64,000 nucleotides of DNA from Streptomyces prunicolor NBRC 13075 (GTDB taxonomy: Bacteria; Actinomycetota; Actinomycetes; Streptomycetales; Streptomycetaceae). This document shows, in pieces, positions 16,148-24,736 of this stretch. Numbering within the stretch: position 1 is the stretch's first letter; each line of letters begins with the position of its first letter. The notes below the pieces were generated by a model. The model did no database searches. It was not told where the DNA came from and was given only the letters and a program-made list of their open reading frames with translations. The DNA lies in the NCBI RefSeq assembly GCF_000367365.1, contig NZ_BARF01000047.1:124001-188000 (forward strand), given 5' to 3'. A program made the position numbers and the translations under genes.

Positions 16148-18621
16148 CACTCCGGTGTGCCCGCCAGTTCCACCGCCCTGTGGCGCAGGGCGAGGGCGGC
16201 CGGGGCGAGCGCAGAGATCACGGCGAGTACCGCGCAGGCGGCAACGGTCCAACCGAGTGCCGCCCAGGGGATCTCGATCGGCATCCACACCGAGAGCAGG
16301 CCCAACGCGCCCCACATTCCTGCCAGGTTGAGCCCGGCGACCAACACTCCCAGCACACCGCCGACCGCGACAACCGTCAGCGCCTCGGCGGCCACCAGCC
16401 GCAGCACCTGCCACCTGGTGGCCCCGGCCAGACGCAGCACGGCCAGTTCACGGACCCGGTCGGAGGTCGCCATCACCATGGTGTTCGCCAGCGAGATGCC
16501 GGTGTACAGCAGGGCGATGCCCAGGACCAGCAGGAAGCCCGTCCGGGTCGTCCGGTCGGTCTCGGGGTACGTGGACCGCACCCACTGCCCGGTGGTGAAC
16601 ACCGTCGCGCCCGACTCCCGTACCGCGTCGCGCAGTTCCGCGGCTACGGCGGTCGCGTCGGCGCCGTGCGCGAGGCGTACGTCGGCCCGGTCGACGGGCG
16701 CATCGGGGGCGTTGCGCGGGGTGACGTAGACGCCGTTGTCGCCGGTGCCGATGGTCATGACCGCGGCGATCCGGAGGGACTTCTGCCTGCCGTCGCCGAG
16801 CCACACGTCGACCCGCTCGCCCACGGTGTGCTGTTTCCACTCCTCGTTGACGATGATCGAGTCGTCGTCCAGGTCGCTCATCTTCCCGGCGACGAGCGGC
16901 AGTTCGGTGGTGTCGGCGAGCAGGCGGGGGTCGGCGGCGCGGGCCTCGGACCGGATGAGCGCCGTACCGTCCTCCAGGACGTACACGGCACTCGCCGAGG
17001 TCGCGGAGACCTTGGCGTCGGGCACGGCGCGCAGCTTCCTCAGTGTCTCGTCGTCGAAGCCCGCGTCGCCCGCGGCGGTGACCACGAAATCTGCGGCGGT
17101 CCGTGTGCGGACCTCGGTGGCCTTCGCCTCGTTGAGGGTGGCGGTGGCGCCCAGCAGCGATCCCGCCAGCGCGACCGTGACCAGGACCGGCGCCGCTACG
17201 GCGGCGGTGCGCCGGATGCCGGCGGCGGCGTTCTCCCGCACCAACATCCCCGTGGCGCCGGGCAGTTGGGCCGGCAGCCAGGCGATCAGCCGGGTCAGCG
17301 GGCGCACCAGCACCGGCGCGAGGAGGGCCACCGCGCTGATCAACAGCATCGGACGGCTCACGTAGGTCTTGCGGTGCAGCAGGCCGCTCGGATCGTTCAC
17401 CAGGGCCAGGAGCAGCGTCACCGCGGCGGTCAGTAGCAGCGCCGAGCCGACCAGCCGACGGCCCGGCGTCATCGTCCGGGTGTCCACGGACGCGTCGCGC
17501 AGCGCCTCGGTGGGCCCGGTGCGCCCCGCCCGCCAGGACGCGGCCAGCACTCCGGCCAGCGCGACGAACAGACCTGTCCAGAAGGCCAGTTGGTAGGGCC
17601 AGGTGGAGTCGCCGATGGTGAACCAACGGGGCGCGAGGCCCTCGTCGACCGTCCACCCGGCGAGCTTCGGCGCGCCGTGGGAACCGAGCACGCAGCCTGC
17701 CGCCGAGGCGAGCACACCGATCAGGAGGGCCTCGGAGACGACCGTGCGGCGGATCTGCCCCGGCGTCGCACCGGCGGTGCGCAACAGCCCGAACTCGCGG
17801 CGGCGTTGGGCCACCGTGAACGCGAAGGTCGACGCCACCACGAACACCGACACGAACCCTGCGACACCGCCGGCCGTGCCGAACATGGCGTTCATCGCGG
17901 TGAGTTCCTCGCTGTCCCGGTCGGGATCGGCGTCGGCGTACCGGCGTGCGTCGCCGGTCAGGACCTGGACGCCGACGCTGCCGCGCACCGCCGTGCGTAC
18001 GGCCACCGCGCCTGCGTCGACGACGAGTTGGACACTGTGCGGTGCCAACTGCGCGGCGCGCGCGTCGGTGTAGAAGACGGCGTTCTCGAAGCCGAGCCCG
18101 GTCGCAGTACCGACGATCCGCGCTGTGCCGACGACCCGGACCGTGCCGGCGTCGGTCCGCAGCCGGGTGCCCGGACGGAACCGGTCACCGCTGACGACGA
18201 CCTCGTCCGCCGCCCTCGGCGCGCGTCCCGCGTCCAGCCGGTATGGCGCGAAGGCGGCGGTGGACCAGGGGTGGCCCACGAGATCGCCGGGGCCGCCCCG
18301 GGCCCGTACGGCGAAGGACCGGTCCACGACTACGGTCCCGAGGTGCCTCAGCTTCGCGATCACGTCGGCGGGTACGGCGCGTGGCCGCGCGAGCTGCCGG
18401 CTGCGGGTGCCGGTCGAGGTACGCACCCGCAAGGTGTCCATGCCCTTGACCACGACCGGTGCCGCGGCGAACCGCTCAGGCTTGCGGTCGGGTGCGTCCA
18501 GTGACGACGCCAGGGCCAGGCCCATGACGGCGATCAGTGCCACGCCGAGGGAGAGCGCGACGAAACTGCCGACGAAGGTGACCCAGCGGGTGCGCAGGGT
18601 GCGCAGAGCGGTACTCAGCAC
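16147..18621 (-). CDS. FtsX/MacB-type ABC transporter permease
   Basis: 824 residues in a duplicated FtsX layout: a first helix (about 13-38), a large extracytoplasmic domain, three helices (about 250-370) with the motif QRRREFGLLRTAGATPGQIRR, then a second copy ending in three helices with RVRELAVLRLAGATRWQVLRLV. The GTG start at 18621 overlaps the end of the ATPase gene by seven bases, so both come from one message. Together they should form an exporter or a mechanotransmission complex that handles lipids, peptides or antibiotics. A divergent NarL-type two-component system next to it is a common regulator of such exporters. Confidence 0.92.
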   Translation of the reverse strand: MLSTALRTLRTRWVTFVGSFVALSLGVALIAVMGLALASSLDAPDRKPERFAAAPVVVKGMDTLRVRTSTGTRSRQLARPRAVPADVIAKLRHLGTVVVDRSFAVRARGGPGDLVGHPWSTAAFAPYRLDAGRAPRAADEVVVSGDRFRPGTRLRTDAGTVRVVGTARIVGTATGLGFENAVFYTDARAAQLAPHSVQLVVDAGAVAVRTAVRGSVGVQVLTGDARRYADADPDRDSEELTAMNAMFGTAGGVAGFVSVFVVASTFAFTVAQRRREFGLLRTAGATPGQIRRTVVSEALLIGVLASAAGCVLGSHGAPKLAGWTVDEGLAPRWFTIGDSTWPYQLAFWTGLFVALAGVLAASWRAGRTGPTEALRDASVDTRTMTPGRRLVGSALLLTAAVTLLLALVNDPSGLLHRKTYVSRPMLLISAVALLAPVLVRPLTRLIAWLPAQLPGATGMLVRENAAAGIRRTAAVAAPVLVTVALAGSLLGATATLNEAKATEVRTRTAADFVVTAAGDAGFDDETLRKLRAVPDAKVSATSASAVYVLEDGTALIRSEARAADPRLLADTTELPLVAGKMSDLDDDSIIVNEEWKQHTVGERVDVWLGDGRQKSLRIAAVMTIGTGDNGVYVTPRNAPDAPVDRADVRLAHGADATAVAAELRDAVRESGATVFTTGQWVRSTYPETDRTTRTGFLLVLGIALLYTGISLANTMVMATSDRVRELAVLRLAGATRWQVLRLVAAEALTVVAVGGVLGVLVAGLNLAGMWGALGLLSVWMPIEIPWAALGWTVAACAVLAVISALAPAALALRHRAVELAGTPE

Positions 18622-19364
18622 GGCGCGGCCTCCAGCCTGGTCATGCGCGCGGCGATGTCCTCGGCGCCCGCTCCGGTCAGCTCGCCGTTGACACGGCCGT
18701 CGACGAGGAAGACGGCACGGTCGGCATAGGAGGCGGCGACCGGGTCGTGCGTGACCATGACGACCGTCCGGCCCTCGCGGTCCACCATGGCCCGCAGCAG
18801 GTCGAGCACCTCACGGCTCGTCCGCGAGTCGAGCGCACCGGTCGGTTCGTCACCGAAGAGCACTTCGGGGCGGGTGATCAGGGCGCGGGCCAGGGCGACG
18901 CGCTGCTGCTGGCCGCCGGACAGCTCCGTCGGCCGGTGCCGTGCCCGGTCGCCGAGTCCGACCTGCTCCAGCACCTCGCGGACCCGGGCATTCGAGGGGC
19001 GGCGGCCGGCCAGCCGCAGCGGCAGGGCCACGTTCTGTTCGGCGGTGAGCGAGGGCAGCAGGTTGAACGCCTGGAACACGAAGCCGATGCGTTCGCGGCG
19101 CAACAAGGTCAGTTCGGTCTCGCTCAGGTCGGTCAGCTCGGTCCCGCCGAGGGTGACCGAACCCGACGTGGACCGGTCCAACCCCGCGGCGCACTGCAGC
19201 AGGGTCGACTTGCCGGAGCCGGACGGCCCCATCACGGCGGTGAACGTCGCCCTCGGGAAGGTGAGCGACACCCGGTCCAGGGCGGTGACGGACGTGGCAC
19301 CCAGGCTGAACCGTCTTGTCACCGCACGCAATTGGACCGTTCCACTGCTCATGTGTTCCCCCAC
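18615..19364 (-). CDS. ABC transporter ATPase (MacB/LolD type)
   Basis: 249 residues from GTG 19364 (GAGGAG nine bases before); ATG 19352 with GGGGGA close before it is an equally possible start. It has Walker A GPSGSGKST, a Q loop in FVFQAFNLLPSL, the signature LSGGQQQRVALARAL, Walker B VLFGDEP and the switch His in VTHDP. It energises the FtsX-type permease encoded just downstream with a seven-base overlap. The ATPase-permease pair probably exports a hydrophobic or peptide substrate. Confidence 0.95.
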   Translation of the reverse strand: MGEHMSSGTVQLRAVTRRFSLGATSVTALDRVSLTFPRATFTAVMGPSGSGKSTLLQCAAGLDRSTSGSVTLGGTELTDLSETELTLLRRERIGFVFQAFNLLPSLTAEQNVALPLRLAGRRPSNARVREVLEQVGLGDRARHRPTELSGGQQQRVALARALITRPEVLFGDEPTGALDSRTSREVLDLLRAMVDREGRTVVMVTHDPVAASYADRAVFLVDGRVNGELTGAGAEDIAARMTRLEAAPC

Positions 19365-19447
19365 CAGTACCTGCTCCTCGGTTCGTCGGTGCCGTAACGA
19401 AACCGCACAAGCCCCACGTGACGCACTACGGCCCGGACGAGACCTGA

Positions 19448-19465
19448 GGTAGGGCCAGGCCTACC
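19448..19465. promoter_or_regulatory. Inverted repeat between ABC exporter and two-component genes
   Basis: GGTAGGGCCAGGCCTACC has six-base arms around a six-base centre. It lies 54 bases before the kinase start and 83 before the divergent ATPase. It may bind the adjacent NarL-type regulator. This is a positional inference only. Confidence 0.35.
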
Positions 19466-19518
19466 CCCGATACGGACCCTGGACCGATGGCACCCGGCCA
19501 ACCGGGCCGCTTACGGTC

Positions 19519-20823
19519 ATGCACATGCACCCTCGGAATGTGTGGCAGGCCATGTCCCGGCCGGGATTCCTGCTGTCGGCCTGGCCCTGGCGGTCCGCCG
19601 CGTATCTCCTCACCGGCGCGGTGACCGGCGCCGCCGCCCTGGTGGGGATCGTGACGGCGGCAGCGGTGGGCGGTGCGCTCGCCGTCGTCCTGGTGGGGTT
19701 GCCCCTGCTCGTGCTGGTCGCCCTCGGCGGGATCCCGGTGGCCGTGGTGGAACGGTCCAGACTGCGTCTGATCGACCGCGACCCGGTGTCCGGCCGGCAC
19801 CGGGTACCGACCGCGCCGGGGCTGTGGGCCTGGCTGACCACCCGGCTGCGGGAACAGGCGACCTGGCGGGAGCTCGGGTACGCGCTGCTGTTCGCCGGAC
19901 TGCTGTGGCCGGTCGACGCGCTGGCGGTCACGGTCGCCCTGCTCGTCCCGCTGTCCCTGGTCGCCACCCCGCTGCTGCTGGCCACGGTCGGCGACGGCCA
20001 TGAGGCGAAGGTGCTCAAGCAGTGGACGGTCACCACCTGGCCGACCGCTTTCGGTGTCGCCGTACTGGGCCTGCTCCTGCTGGGCGTGTGCGCCTACGCG
20101 CTGGGCGTCACGGCGGGCGCCCGCGCCGCGCTGGCCCGGCTGCTGATCGCCTCCCCCGAGGGCGAGTTGGGCGCCAGGGTGGTCGAACTGGCCCGCTCCC
20201 GCGTCCGGTTGGTCGATGCCTTCGAGGCCGAACGGCGCCGTATCGAACGCGATCTCCACGACGGCGCCCAACAGCGCCTGGTGGCCCTGACGATGGCCGT
20301 CGGGCTGGCCCGTCTCGACGCTCCGCCCGGCCCGCTCGCCGACCGGCTGACCGCGGCCCACGAGGAAGCGGGCAAGGCACTCGCGGAGCTGCGCGAGCTC
20401 ATCCACGGCATCCACCCCCGGATCCTCACGGACTACGGCCTCCAAGCCGCGGTCGACGACGCCGCCGACCGCTGTGCGGTCCCCGTCGACGTCGATCTCG
20501 AACTGCCGGGCCGACCGGCGCGGGCGGTCGAGTCCGCCGCGTACTTCGTGGTCTGCGAGGCGCTGGCCAACGTCGCGAAACACAGTGGGGCCACCCGTGC
20601 GCGGGTGAGCGGCGGTCATCGCGACGGACGTCTGTTCCTCGACGTGCGCGACGACGGCCGCGGCGGCGCGGACGCCTCGGCGGGCAGCGGCCTCACCGGT
20701 CTCGCGGACCGGGTGTCGGTCCTGGATGGCAGACTTGCCCTGACCAGTCCGCCGGGTGGACCGACGCTGTTGCACGTGGAGTTCCCTTGCGAGTTGACCG
20801 AGGCGGCGGACCGCTCCGCGTAG
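19519..20823 (+). CDS. NarL-partner sensor histidine kinase (HisKA_3)
   Basis: 434 residues. Four to five membrane helices occupy about residues 28-205 with an aspartokinase-like Streptomyces sensor layout and no large external loop, suggesting sensing within the membrane. The dimerisation region carries the phospho-acceptor motif ERDLHDGAQQRLVAL, and the ATPase domain has CEALANVAKHSGA and the G-box region GRGGADASAGSGLTGLADRV. It is followed by an overlapping LuxR-type regulator. Its divergent position beside the FtsX-type exporter suggests it senses that exporter's substrate or membrane damage. Confidence 0.93.
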   Translation: MHMHPRNVWQAMSRPGFLLSAWPWRSAAYLLTGAVTGAAALVGIVTAAAVGGALAVVLVGLPLLVLVALGGIPVAVVERSRLRLIDRDPVSGRHRVPTAPGLWAWLTTRLREQATWRELGYALLFAGLLWPVDALAVTVALLVPLSLVATPLLLATVGDGHEAKVLKQWTVTTWPTAFGVAVLGLLLLGVCAYALGVTAGARAALARLLIASPEGELGARVVELARSRVRLVDAFEAERRRIERDLHDGAQQRLVALTMAVGLARLDAPPGPLADRLTAAHEEAGKALAELRELIHGIHPRILTDYGLQAAVDDAADRCAVPVDVDLELPGRPARAVESAAYFVVCEALANVAKHSGATRARVSGGHRDGRLFLDVRDDGRGGADASAGSGLTGLADRVSVLDGRLALTSPPGGPTLLHVEFPCELTEAADRSA

Positions 20824-21455
20824 TGCTGGCCGAGGACAGCGTGCTGCTGCGGGAGGGAATCGTCGGCCTCCTCGGCCGCTACGGCCACGAGGTGGTGTCG
20901 GCCGTCGGGGACGCGCGGGCGCTGATCGCCGCAGTCGAGGAGCACGCCCCCGACATCGTGGTGACGGACGTCCGTATGCCGCCCGGTTTCCAGGACGAGG
21001 GCCTGCACGCGGCAGTGCGGCTGCGCGAGAAGCGCCCCGTACTCCCGGTCCTGGTCCTCAGTCAGTACGTGCAACGGACGTACGCCGCCGAGCTGTTGGA
21101 CTCCGGCGACGGGTCGGGCGTCGGCTATCTGCTCAAGGACCGGGTCGGCCAGGTCGAGGAGTTCATCGAGGCGTTGCACCAGGTGGCGGACGGCGGCACG
21201 GTGGTCGACCCCGAGGTGGTACGCCAGTTGCTGCGCCGCCGCCGCGATCCGCTGGAGCAACTCACCCCGCGCGAGCGCGAGGTGCTGGCCCTGATCGCCG
21301 AGGGCAGGTCCAACAGCGCGATCGCCGCGGAGCTGGTGGTCTCCGAGGCCGCCATCGGCAAGCACATCGGCAACATCCTCACCAAGCTGGACCTGCCCCC
21401 GACGGCCGGCACCCACCGCAGGGTCCTGGCCGTCCTCACCTACCTGCGGGCCTGA
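20787..21455 (+). CDS. NarL/LuxR-family response regulator
   Basis: 222 residues from a TTG start at 20787, supported by GGAG five bases before it. The next candidate, GTG 20823, would remove the first strand of the receiver. The gene overlaps the kinase by 37 bases. The receiver domain has LAEDS, the phospho-acceptor Asp in DIVVTDVRMPPG and Lys in LLKDRV. A LuxR helix-turn-helix (about 150-215) carries LTPREREVLALIAEGRSNSAIA. It should receive phosphate from the upstream kinase and regulate the divergent ABC exporter. Confidence 0.9.
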   Translation: MRVDRGGGPLRVVLAEDSVLLREGIVGLLGRYGHEVVSAVGDARALIAAVEEHAPDIVVTDVRMPPGFQDEGLHAAVRLREKRPVLPVLVLSQYVQRTYAAELLDSGDGSGVGYLLKDRVGQVEEFIEALHQVADGGTVVDPEVVRQLLRRRRDPLEQLTPREREVLALIAEGRSNSAIAAELVVSEAAIGKHIGNILTKLDLPPTAGTHRRVLAVLTYLRA

Positions 21456-21479
21456 CCGAGCGAACGCACAAGTACCGGC

Positions 21480-22475
21480 TCACGAACGGCCGTTCCCCCG
21501 GAACCCGGCGCGCAACCGATCCTCCGCCTCGGAGTCCGCTTGCGGATGCAGGTCCAAGGCCGCCAAGGCAGCGCCGAGCAACGGCGGATCCGCGCACACC
21601 ACCGCCCGAACTCCCGGCACTGCCTCGGTGAGCCTACGTTCGACGTCGTCCAGCAGGTCCTTGTGCCCGGCCGCCAACACGCTTCCGCCCAGGACGACTT
21701 CAGGGTCCGGGGAGGTGGCGAGTTGGAGGCGACACAGGACCGTGACCGCCATTCTCGCGATCTCCGCCGCGAGGCGTTCGATCAGTTCGGTCGCGATCTC
21801 GTCGCCCTCGTCGCGCGCGGCGAACACAGCAGGGCAGAGTTCGCTGAGACGGATGGCGGGGAGGTCGCCCTTGTGCAGGGCGGCGGTCACGTCGGCGACC
21901 GCGGGGAAGGCGAAGTGGTCAATCACCGCTGCACGCAAGGCTGTTCGCGGTCCTCTGCCGTCCTCCGCCCGTGCCGCGTGCCACAGTGCCGACGTGCCTA
22001 CGTCGATGCCGCCGCCCCAGTCCCCGGAGATCCGACCGAGCGCGGCGAAGCCGGTGGTGCGGCCGTCGGGGGCGACGCCGACGCAGTTGATGCCGGTGCC
22101 GCAGACCACGCCGACGCCCCAGGGGCGGCTGGCGCCGGCGCGCAGGACGGCGTAGGAGTCGTTGTCGACGCGCTGGGTGACCGCCCAGCGGCGGGCGCCG
22201 ACGGCCTCGCGCAACGCCTTGATCTCGTACGGCAGATCGGCCCCGGCGAGGAAGGCCGTGATGCCGTCCACCTCGACGTCGTCCGCCACCCCCGCCGACG
22301 CCATCGCCTCGGCGCGCAACGCGGCCAGTACGTCCATCGCCGCGTCGACGCCGACCGCCTGTGGGCGGAAACCGCCACCCCTCGCGCGGCCCAGGATCGT
22401 GCCGTCGGTCCTCAACACGGCAACGTCCGTCTTGGAGTTGCCGCCGTCGACGGCCAGGAGCAGACCTGTGGTCAT
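21480..22475 (-). CDS. BadF/BadG-type sugar kinase, probable N-acetylglucosamine kinase
   Basis: 331 residues of the ASKHA fold. The phosphate-1 loop is LAVDGGNSKTDVAV, the adenosine and phosphate-2 regions include VVCGTGINCVGV and GRISGDWGGGIDVG, and VVLGGSVLAAG lies near the C-terminus. Members of this family phosphorylate GlcNAc or related sugars with ATP. The ATG overlaps the stop of the GH4 gene by one base (TGATG). Being last in an importer operon, it probably phosphorylates the imported or liberated amino sugar. BadF-type kinases also act on glucosamine, so specificity is open. Confidence 0.8.
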   Translation of the reverse strand: MTTGLLLAVDGGNSKTDVAVLRTDGTILGRARGGGFRPQAVGVDAAMDVLAALRAEAMASAGVADDVEVDGITAFLAGADLPYEIKALREAVGARRWAVTQRVDNDSYAVLRAGASRPWGVGVVCGTGINCVGVAPDGRTTGFAALGRISGDWGGGIDVGTSALWHAARAEDGRGPRTALRAAVIDHFAFPAVADVTAALHKGDLPAIRLSELCPAVFAARDEGDEIATELIERLAAEIARMAVTVLCRLQLATSPDPEVVLGGSVLAAGHKDLLDDVERRLTEAVPGVRAVVCADPPLLGAALAALDLHPQADSEAEDRLRAGFRGNGRS

Positions 22476-23722
22476 CAGGCCCACCACAGGTGTGCGCGGT
22501 TGGCGGCGACGAGCTTCGCCGCCAACTCCTCGGCGACCTTGACCTGTCCGACGAGCGGATGCGCCAGCAGCGCCGTCGCGACCCGGTCGACACCGCCGTG
22601 CAGGGCTGCTTCCAGGGCGAGTTCCTCGTAGGCCGTCACATGGGCGATGAGTCCGGCGAAGAGTGGTTCTACGGCCGTGACGGGCAAGGGAGTTGCGCCC
22701 TGGGCGTCGATGCGGGACGGGACCTCGATGACGGCGTCGTCGGGGAGGAAGGGCAGGGTGCCGTTGTTGCGGACGTTGGCCACGCGGATGTCGCCGGTGT
22801 CGGCGGTAAGGGCGTGCACCAGCTGGACGGCTGCCTCGGAGTAGTACGCGCCACCGCGCTTGTCCAGCAGGGCGGGCTTCTCCGTCAGGGCCGGGTCGGC
22901 GTACATCTTGAGCAAGTCGCCCTCCATTTCCGCCACTTGCTGGGCGCGGGAGGGTTCGCTCAATTGCTCGCGGAGGACCTCGTCGTGGGCGTAGTAGTAG
23001 CGCAGGTAGTAGGAGGGGACGACGCCCAGCCTGCGGACCACGTCCAGGGGCATGCGCAGCCGGTCCGCGAGGGCCTGGCCGTGTTCGTCGAAGATGCGCG
23101 GGAGGACGTCCACGCCGTCGAGCCGTACCGCCCGTTCCCAGGTGAGGTGGTTGAGGCCGACGTGGTCGAGGGCGACGCGCTCGTGGTCGACGCCGAGCCA
23201 GTCGGCGAAGGTGCGTTGGAAGCCGATGGCGACGTTGCAGAGCCCAACTGCCTTGTGTCCGGCGTCCAGTAGGGCGCGGGTGACGATGCCGACGGGGTTG
23301 GTGAAGTCGACGATCCAGGCGTTCGGGGCGCGCTTGGCGACTCGTTCGGCGAGGTCGAGGACGACCGGGACGGTGCGCAGCGCCTTGGCCAACCCCCCGG
23401 CACCGGTGGTCTCTTGGCCGATGCAGCCGCACTCGTGCGGGAAGGTCTCGTCGACGTGCCGGGCGGCCTGGCCGCCGATGCGGAGCTGGAAGAGGACGGC
23501 GTCGGTGCCGTCGATGCCGGCGTCCGGGTCGGCGGTGGTGGTGATTTTCGCGGAGCTGCCCTGGCGGGCCAGGATGCGGCGCGCGAACGGGGCGATGACA
23601 TCGAGCCGGTCCGGGTCGGGGTCGACCAGGGCGATCTCGGTGACGGGGAGGCCCAACCGGGCGAATCCGTCGATGAGTTCGGGGGTGTACGTGGATCCGC
23701 CGCCGACAACGGTGATCTTCAA
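22475..23722 (-). CDS. GH4 NAD-dependent 6-phospho-beta-glycosidase
   Basis: 415 residues from a TTG start, chosen because AGGAG lies seven bases before it and the protein then begins directly with the Rossmann motif KITVVGGGSTYTPELIDG. Other GH4 features are DFTNPVGIVTRALL, the metal-site region LCNVAIGFQR and NHLTWERAV. GH4 enzymes cleave glycosides by an oxidation-elimination route using NAD and a divalent metal, usually on 6-phosphorylated substrates. The start overlaps the stop of the upstream permease (TTGA, 23719-23722). With the adjacent kinase and the GH18/GntR neighbours, chitobiose phosphate is a plausible substrate, but 6-phospho-beta-glucosides cannot be excluded. Confidence 0.9.
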   Translation of the reverse strand: MKITVVGGGSTYTPELIDGFARLGLPVTEIALVDPDPDRLDVIAPFARRILARQGSSAKITTTADPDAGIDGTDAVLFQLRIGGQAARHVDETFPHECGCIGQETTGAGGLAKALRTVPVVLDLAERVAKRAPNAWIVDFTNPVGIVTRALLDAGHKAVGLCNVAIGFQRTFADWLGVDHERVALDHVGLNHLTWERAVRLDGVDVLPRIFDEHGQALADRLRMPLDVVRRLGVVPSYYLRYYYAHDEVLREQLSEPSRAQQVAEMEGDLLKMYADPALTEKPALLDKRGGAYYSEAAVQLVHALTADTGDIRVANVRNNGTLPFLPDDAVIEVPSRIDAQGATPLPVTAVEPLFAGLIAHVTAYEELALEAALHGGVDRVATALLAHPLVGQVKVAEELAAKLVAANRAHLWWA

Positions 23723-24621
23723 CCTTTGACTCCTGTCAGTGTGACGCCCTCGATGAAGGCCTTTTGCGCGAAGAAGAAGACGATGATCACCGGCGCCATC
23801 GCGATGAGAGTTGCCGCCATGGTGAGGTTCCACTGCACCGCGTGGGAGGTCTTGAACGTCGCCAGACCCAGGGCCAGGGTCCAGTGGGCGGGCGTCTCGC
23901 CGGTGTAGATGAGCGGGCCGTAGTAGTCGTTCCAGGCGTTGAAGAAGGCGAAGAGGCCGACCGCGACGAGCGCCGGGCGCATCATCGGCAGCACCACCCG
24001 GGTGAGGACGCGGAGTTCGCCGCAGCCGTCGATGCGGGCCGCGTTGAGGTAGTCCTCGGGGACGGTGAGCAGGAACTGGCGCAGCAGGAACACCGAGAAG
24101 GCGTCCCCGAAGAGGGACGGGAGCACCAACGGCCAGATGGTGCCGGTGAGATGGAGCCGGGCCCACATCAAGTACATGGGGATGACGAGGACTTGGGGCG
24201 GCAGCATCATCATGGTGATGACGCAGAGGAACGCCGTGTTGCGGCCCTTGAAGCGGAACCGGGCCAGCGCGTACGCGATCGGGACGCTGGACAGCAGGGT
24301 GGTGGCGGTCGCGGCGACGGCGTAGATCACCGTGTTCAGGAGCCAGGTGCCGACCGGGGCGGTGGAGAAGACCGTGCGGTAGTTGGACCACTGCCAGTGG
24401 TGGGGCCACAGGCTGGTGGTGAGGGACTGGCCGTCGGTCATGACCGAGGTCAGGAAGATGAACACGATCGGGCCGATGAAGGCGCAGGCCAGGCCGACGG
24501 CGATGGCGTGTTCGGCGATCCAGATCAGGGTCCTGCGGCGGCCGGCCCGGCCGCGCGCGGCGCGGTGGGGCGAGGCGGCGCGGGTCTGCCGGGCGGGTGC
24601 CGGGGCGTAGGTCGTCGTCAT
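23719..24621 (-). CDS. ABC sugar permease, MalG type
   Basis: 300 residues with a basic N-terminal tail, six predicted membrane helices and the EAA loop (EDYLNAARIDGCGELRVLTR) that contacts the ATPase. It partners the MalF-type permease at 24733-25704 and the lipoprotein at 25701-27047. No ATPase is encoded nearby, so a shared MsiK-type ATPase is likely, as in other Streptomyces sugar importers. Its ATG is the last of three nearly identical ribosome-site/stop/start junctions that create two micro-ORFs just upstream. Confidence 0.93.
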   Translation of the reverse strand: MTTTYAPAPARQTRAASPHRAARGRAGRRRTLIWIAEHAIAVGLACAFIGPIVFIFLTSVMTDGQSLTTSLWPHHWQWSNYRTVFSTAPVGTWLLNTVIYAVAATATTLLSSVPIAYALARFRFKGRNTAFLCVITMMMLPPQVLVIPMYLMWARLHLTGTIWPLVLPSLFGDAFSVFLLRQFLLTVPEDYLNAARIDGCGELRVLTRVVLPMMRPALVAVGLFAFFNAWNDYYGPLIYTGETPAHWTLALGLATFKTSHAVQWNLTMAATLIAMAPVIIVFFFAQKAFIEGVTLTGVKG

Positions 24622-24692
24622 CGTGGCGGCTCCTCGGTGGCCAAGTCCCGTGCGGCCGCGGCGACTTCCCGATGGGCGAAGCGGTGCGTCAT
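24618..24692 (-). CDS. 24-residue micro-ORF between permease genes
   Basis: It reads MTHRFAHREVAAAARDLA followed by TEEPPR. AAGGAG lies eight bases before the ATG, and its stop overlaps the ATG of the MalG-type permease (ATGA). Its own start overlaps the stop of a 15-residue ORF upstream. The peptide ends like its neighbours (EEPPR, KEPPR, EESPR) because the ribosome site of the next gene encodes these residues. It is too short for a domain call and may act through translational coupling rather than as a peptide. Confidence 0.5.
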   Translation of the reverse strand: MTHRFAHREVAAAARDLATEEPPR

Positions 24693-24736
24693 CGTGGCGG
24701 CTCCTTGATGCGGAGGATCTCGGCGTCGTACGTCAT
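24689..24736 (-). CDS. 15-residue micro-ORF between permease genes
   Basis: The peptide is MTYDAEILRIKEPPR. GAGGAG, which encodes the last Glu-Glu of the upstream MalF-type permease, lies eight bases before its ATG, and the ATG overlaps the permease stop (ATGA). Its own stop overlaps the start of the 24-residue ORF. It belongs to a chain of three repeated stop/start junctions between the two permease genes. Confidence 0.5.
   Translation of the reverse strand: MTYDAEILRIKEPPR

Noticed and set aside
22475..24409. Single long frame joining part of the MalG-type permease region to the GH4 gene, and similar joined frames at 21480-23432, 24733-26973 and 40661-43360
   Set aside because: The upstream part is out-of-frame translation of the neighbouring gene. 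The true starts (TTG 23722, ATG 22475, GTG 25704, GTG 42706) have ribosome sites or overlap codons.
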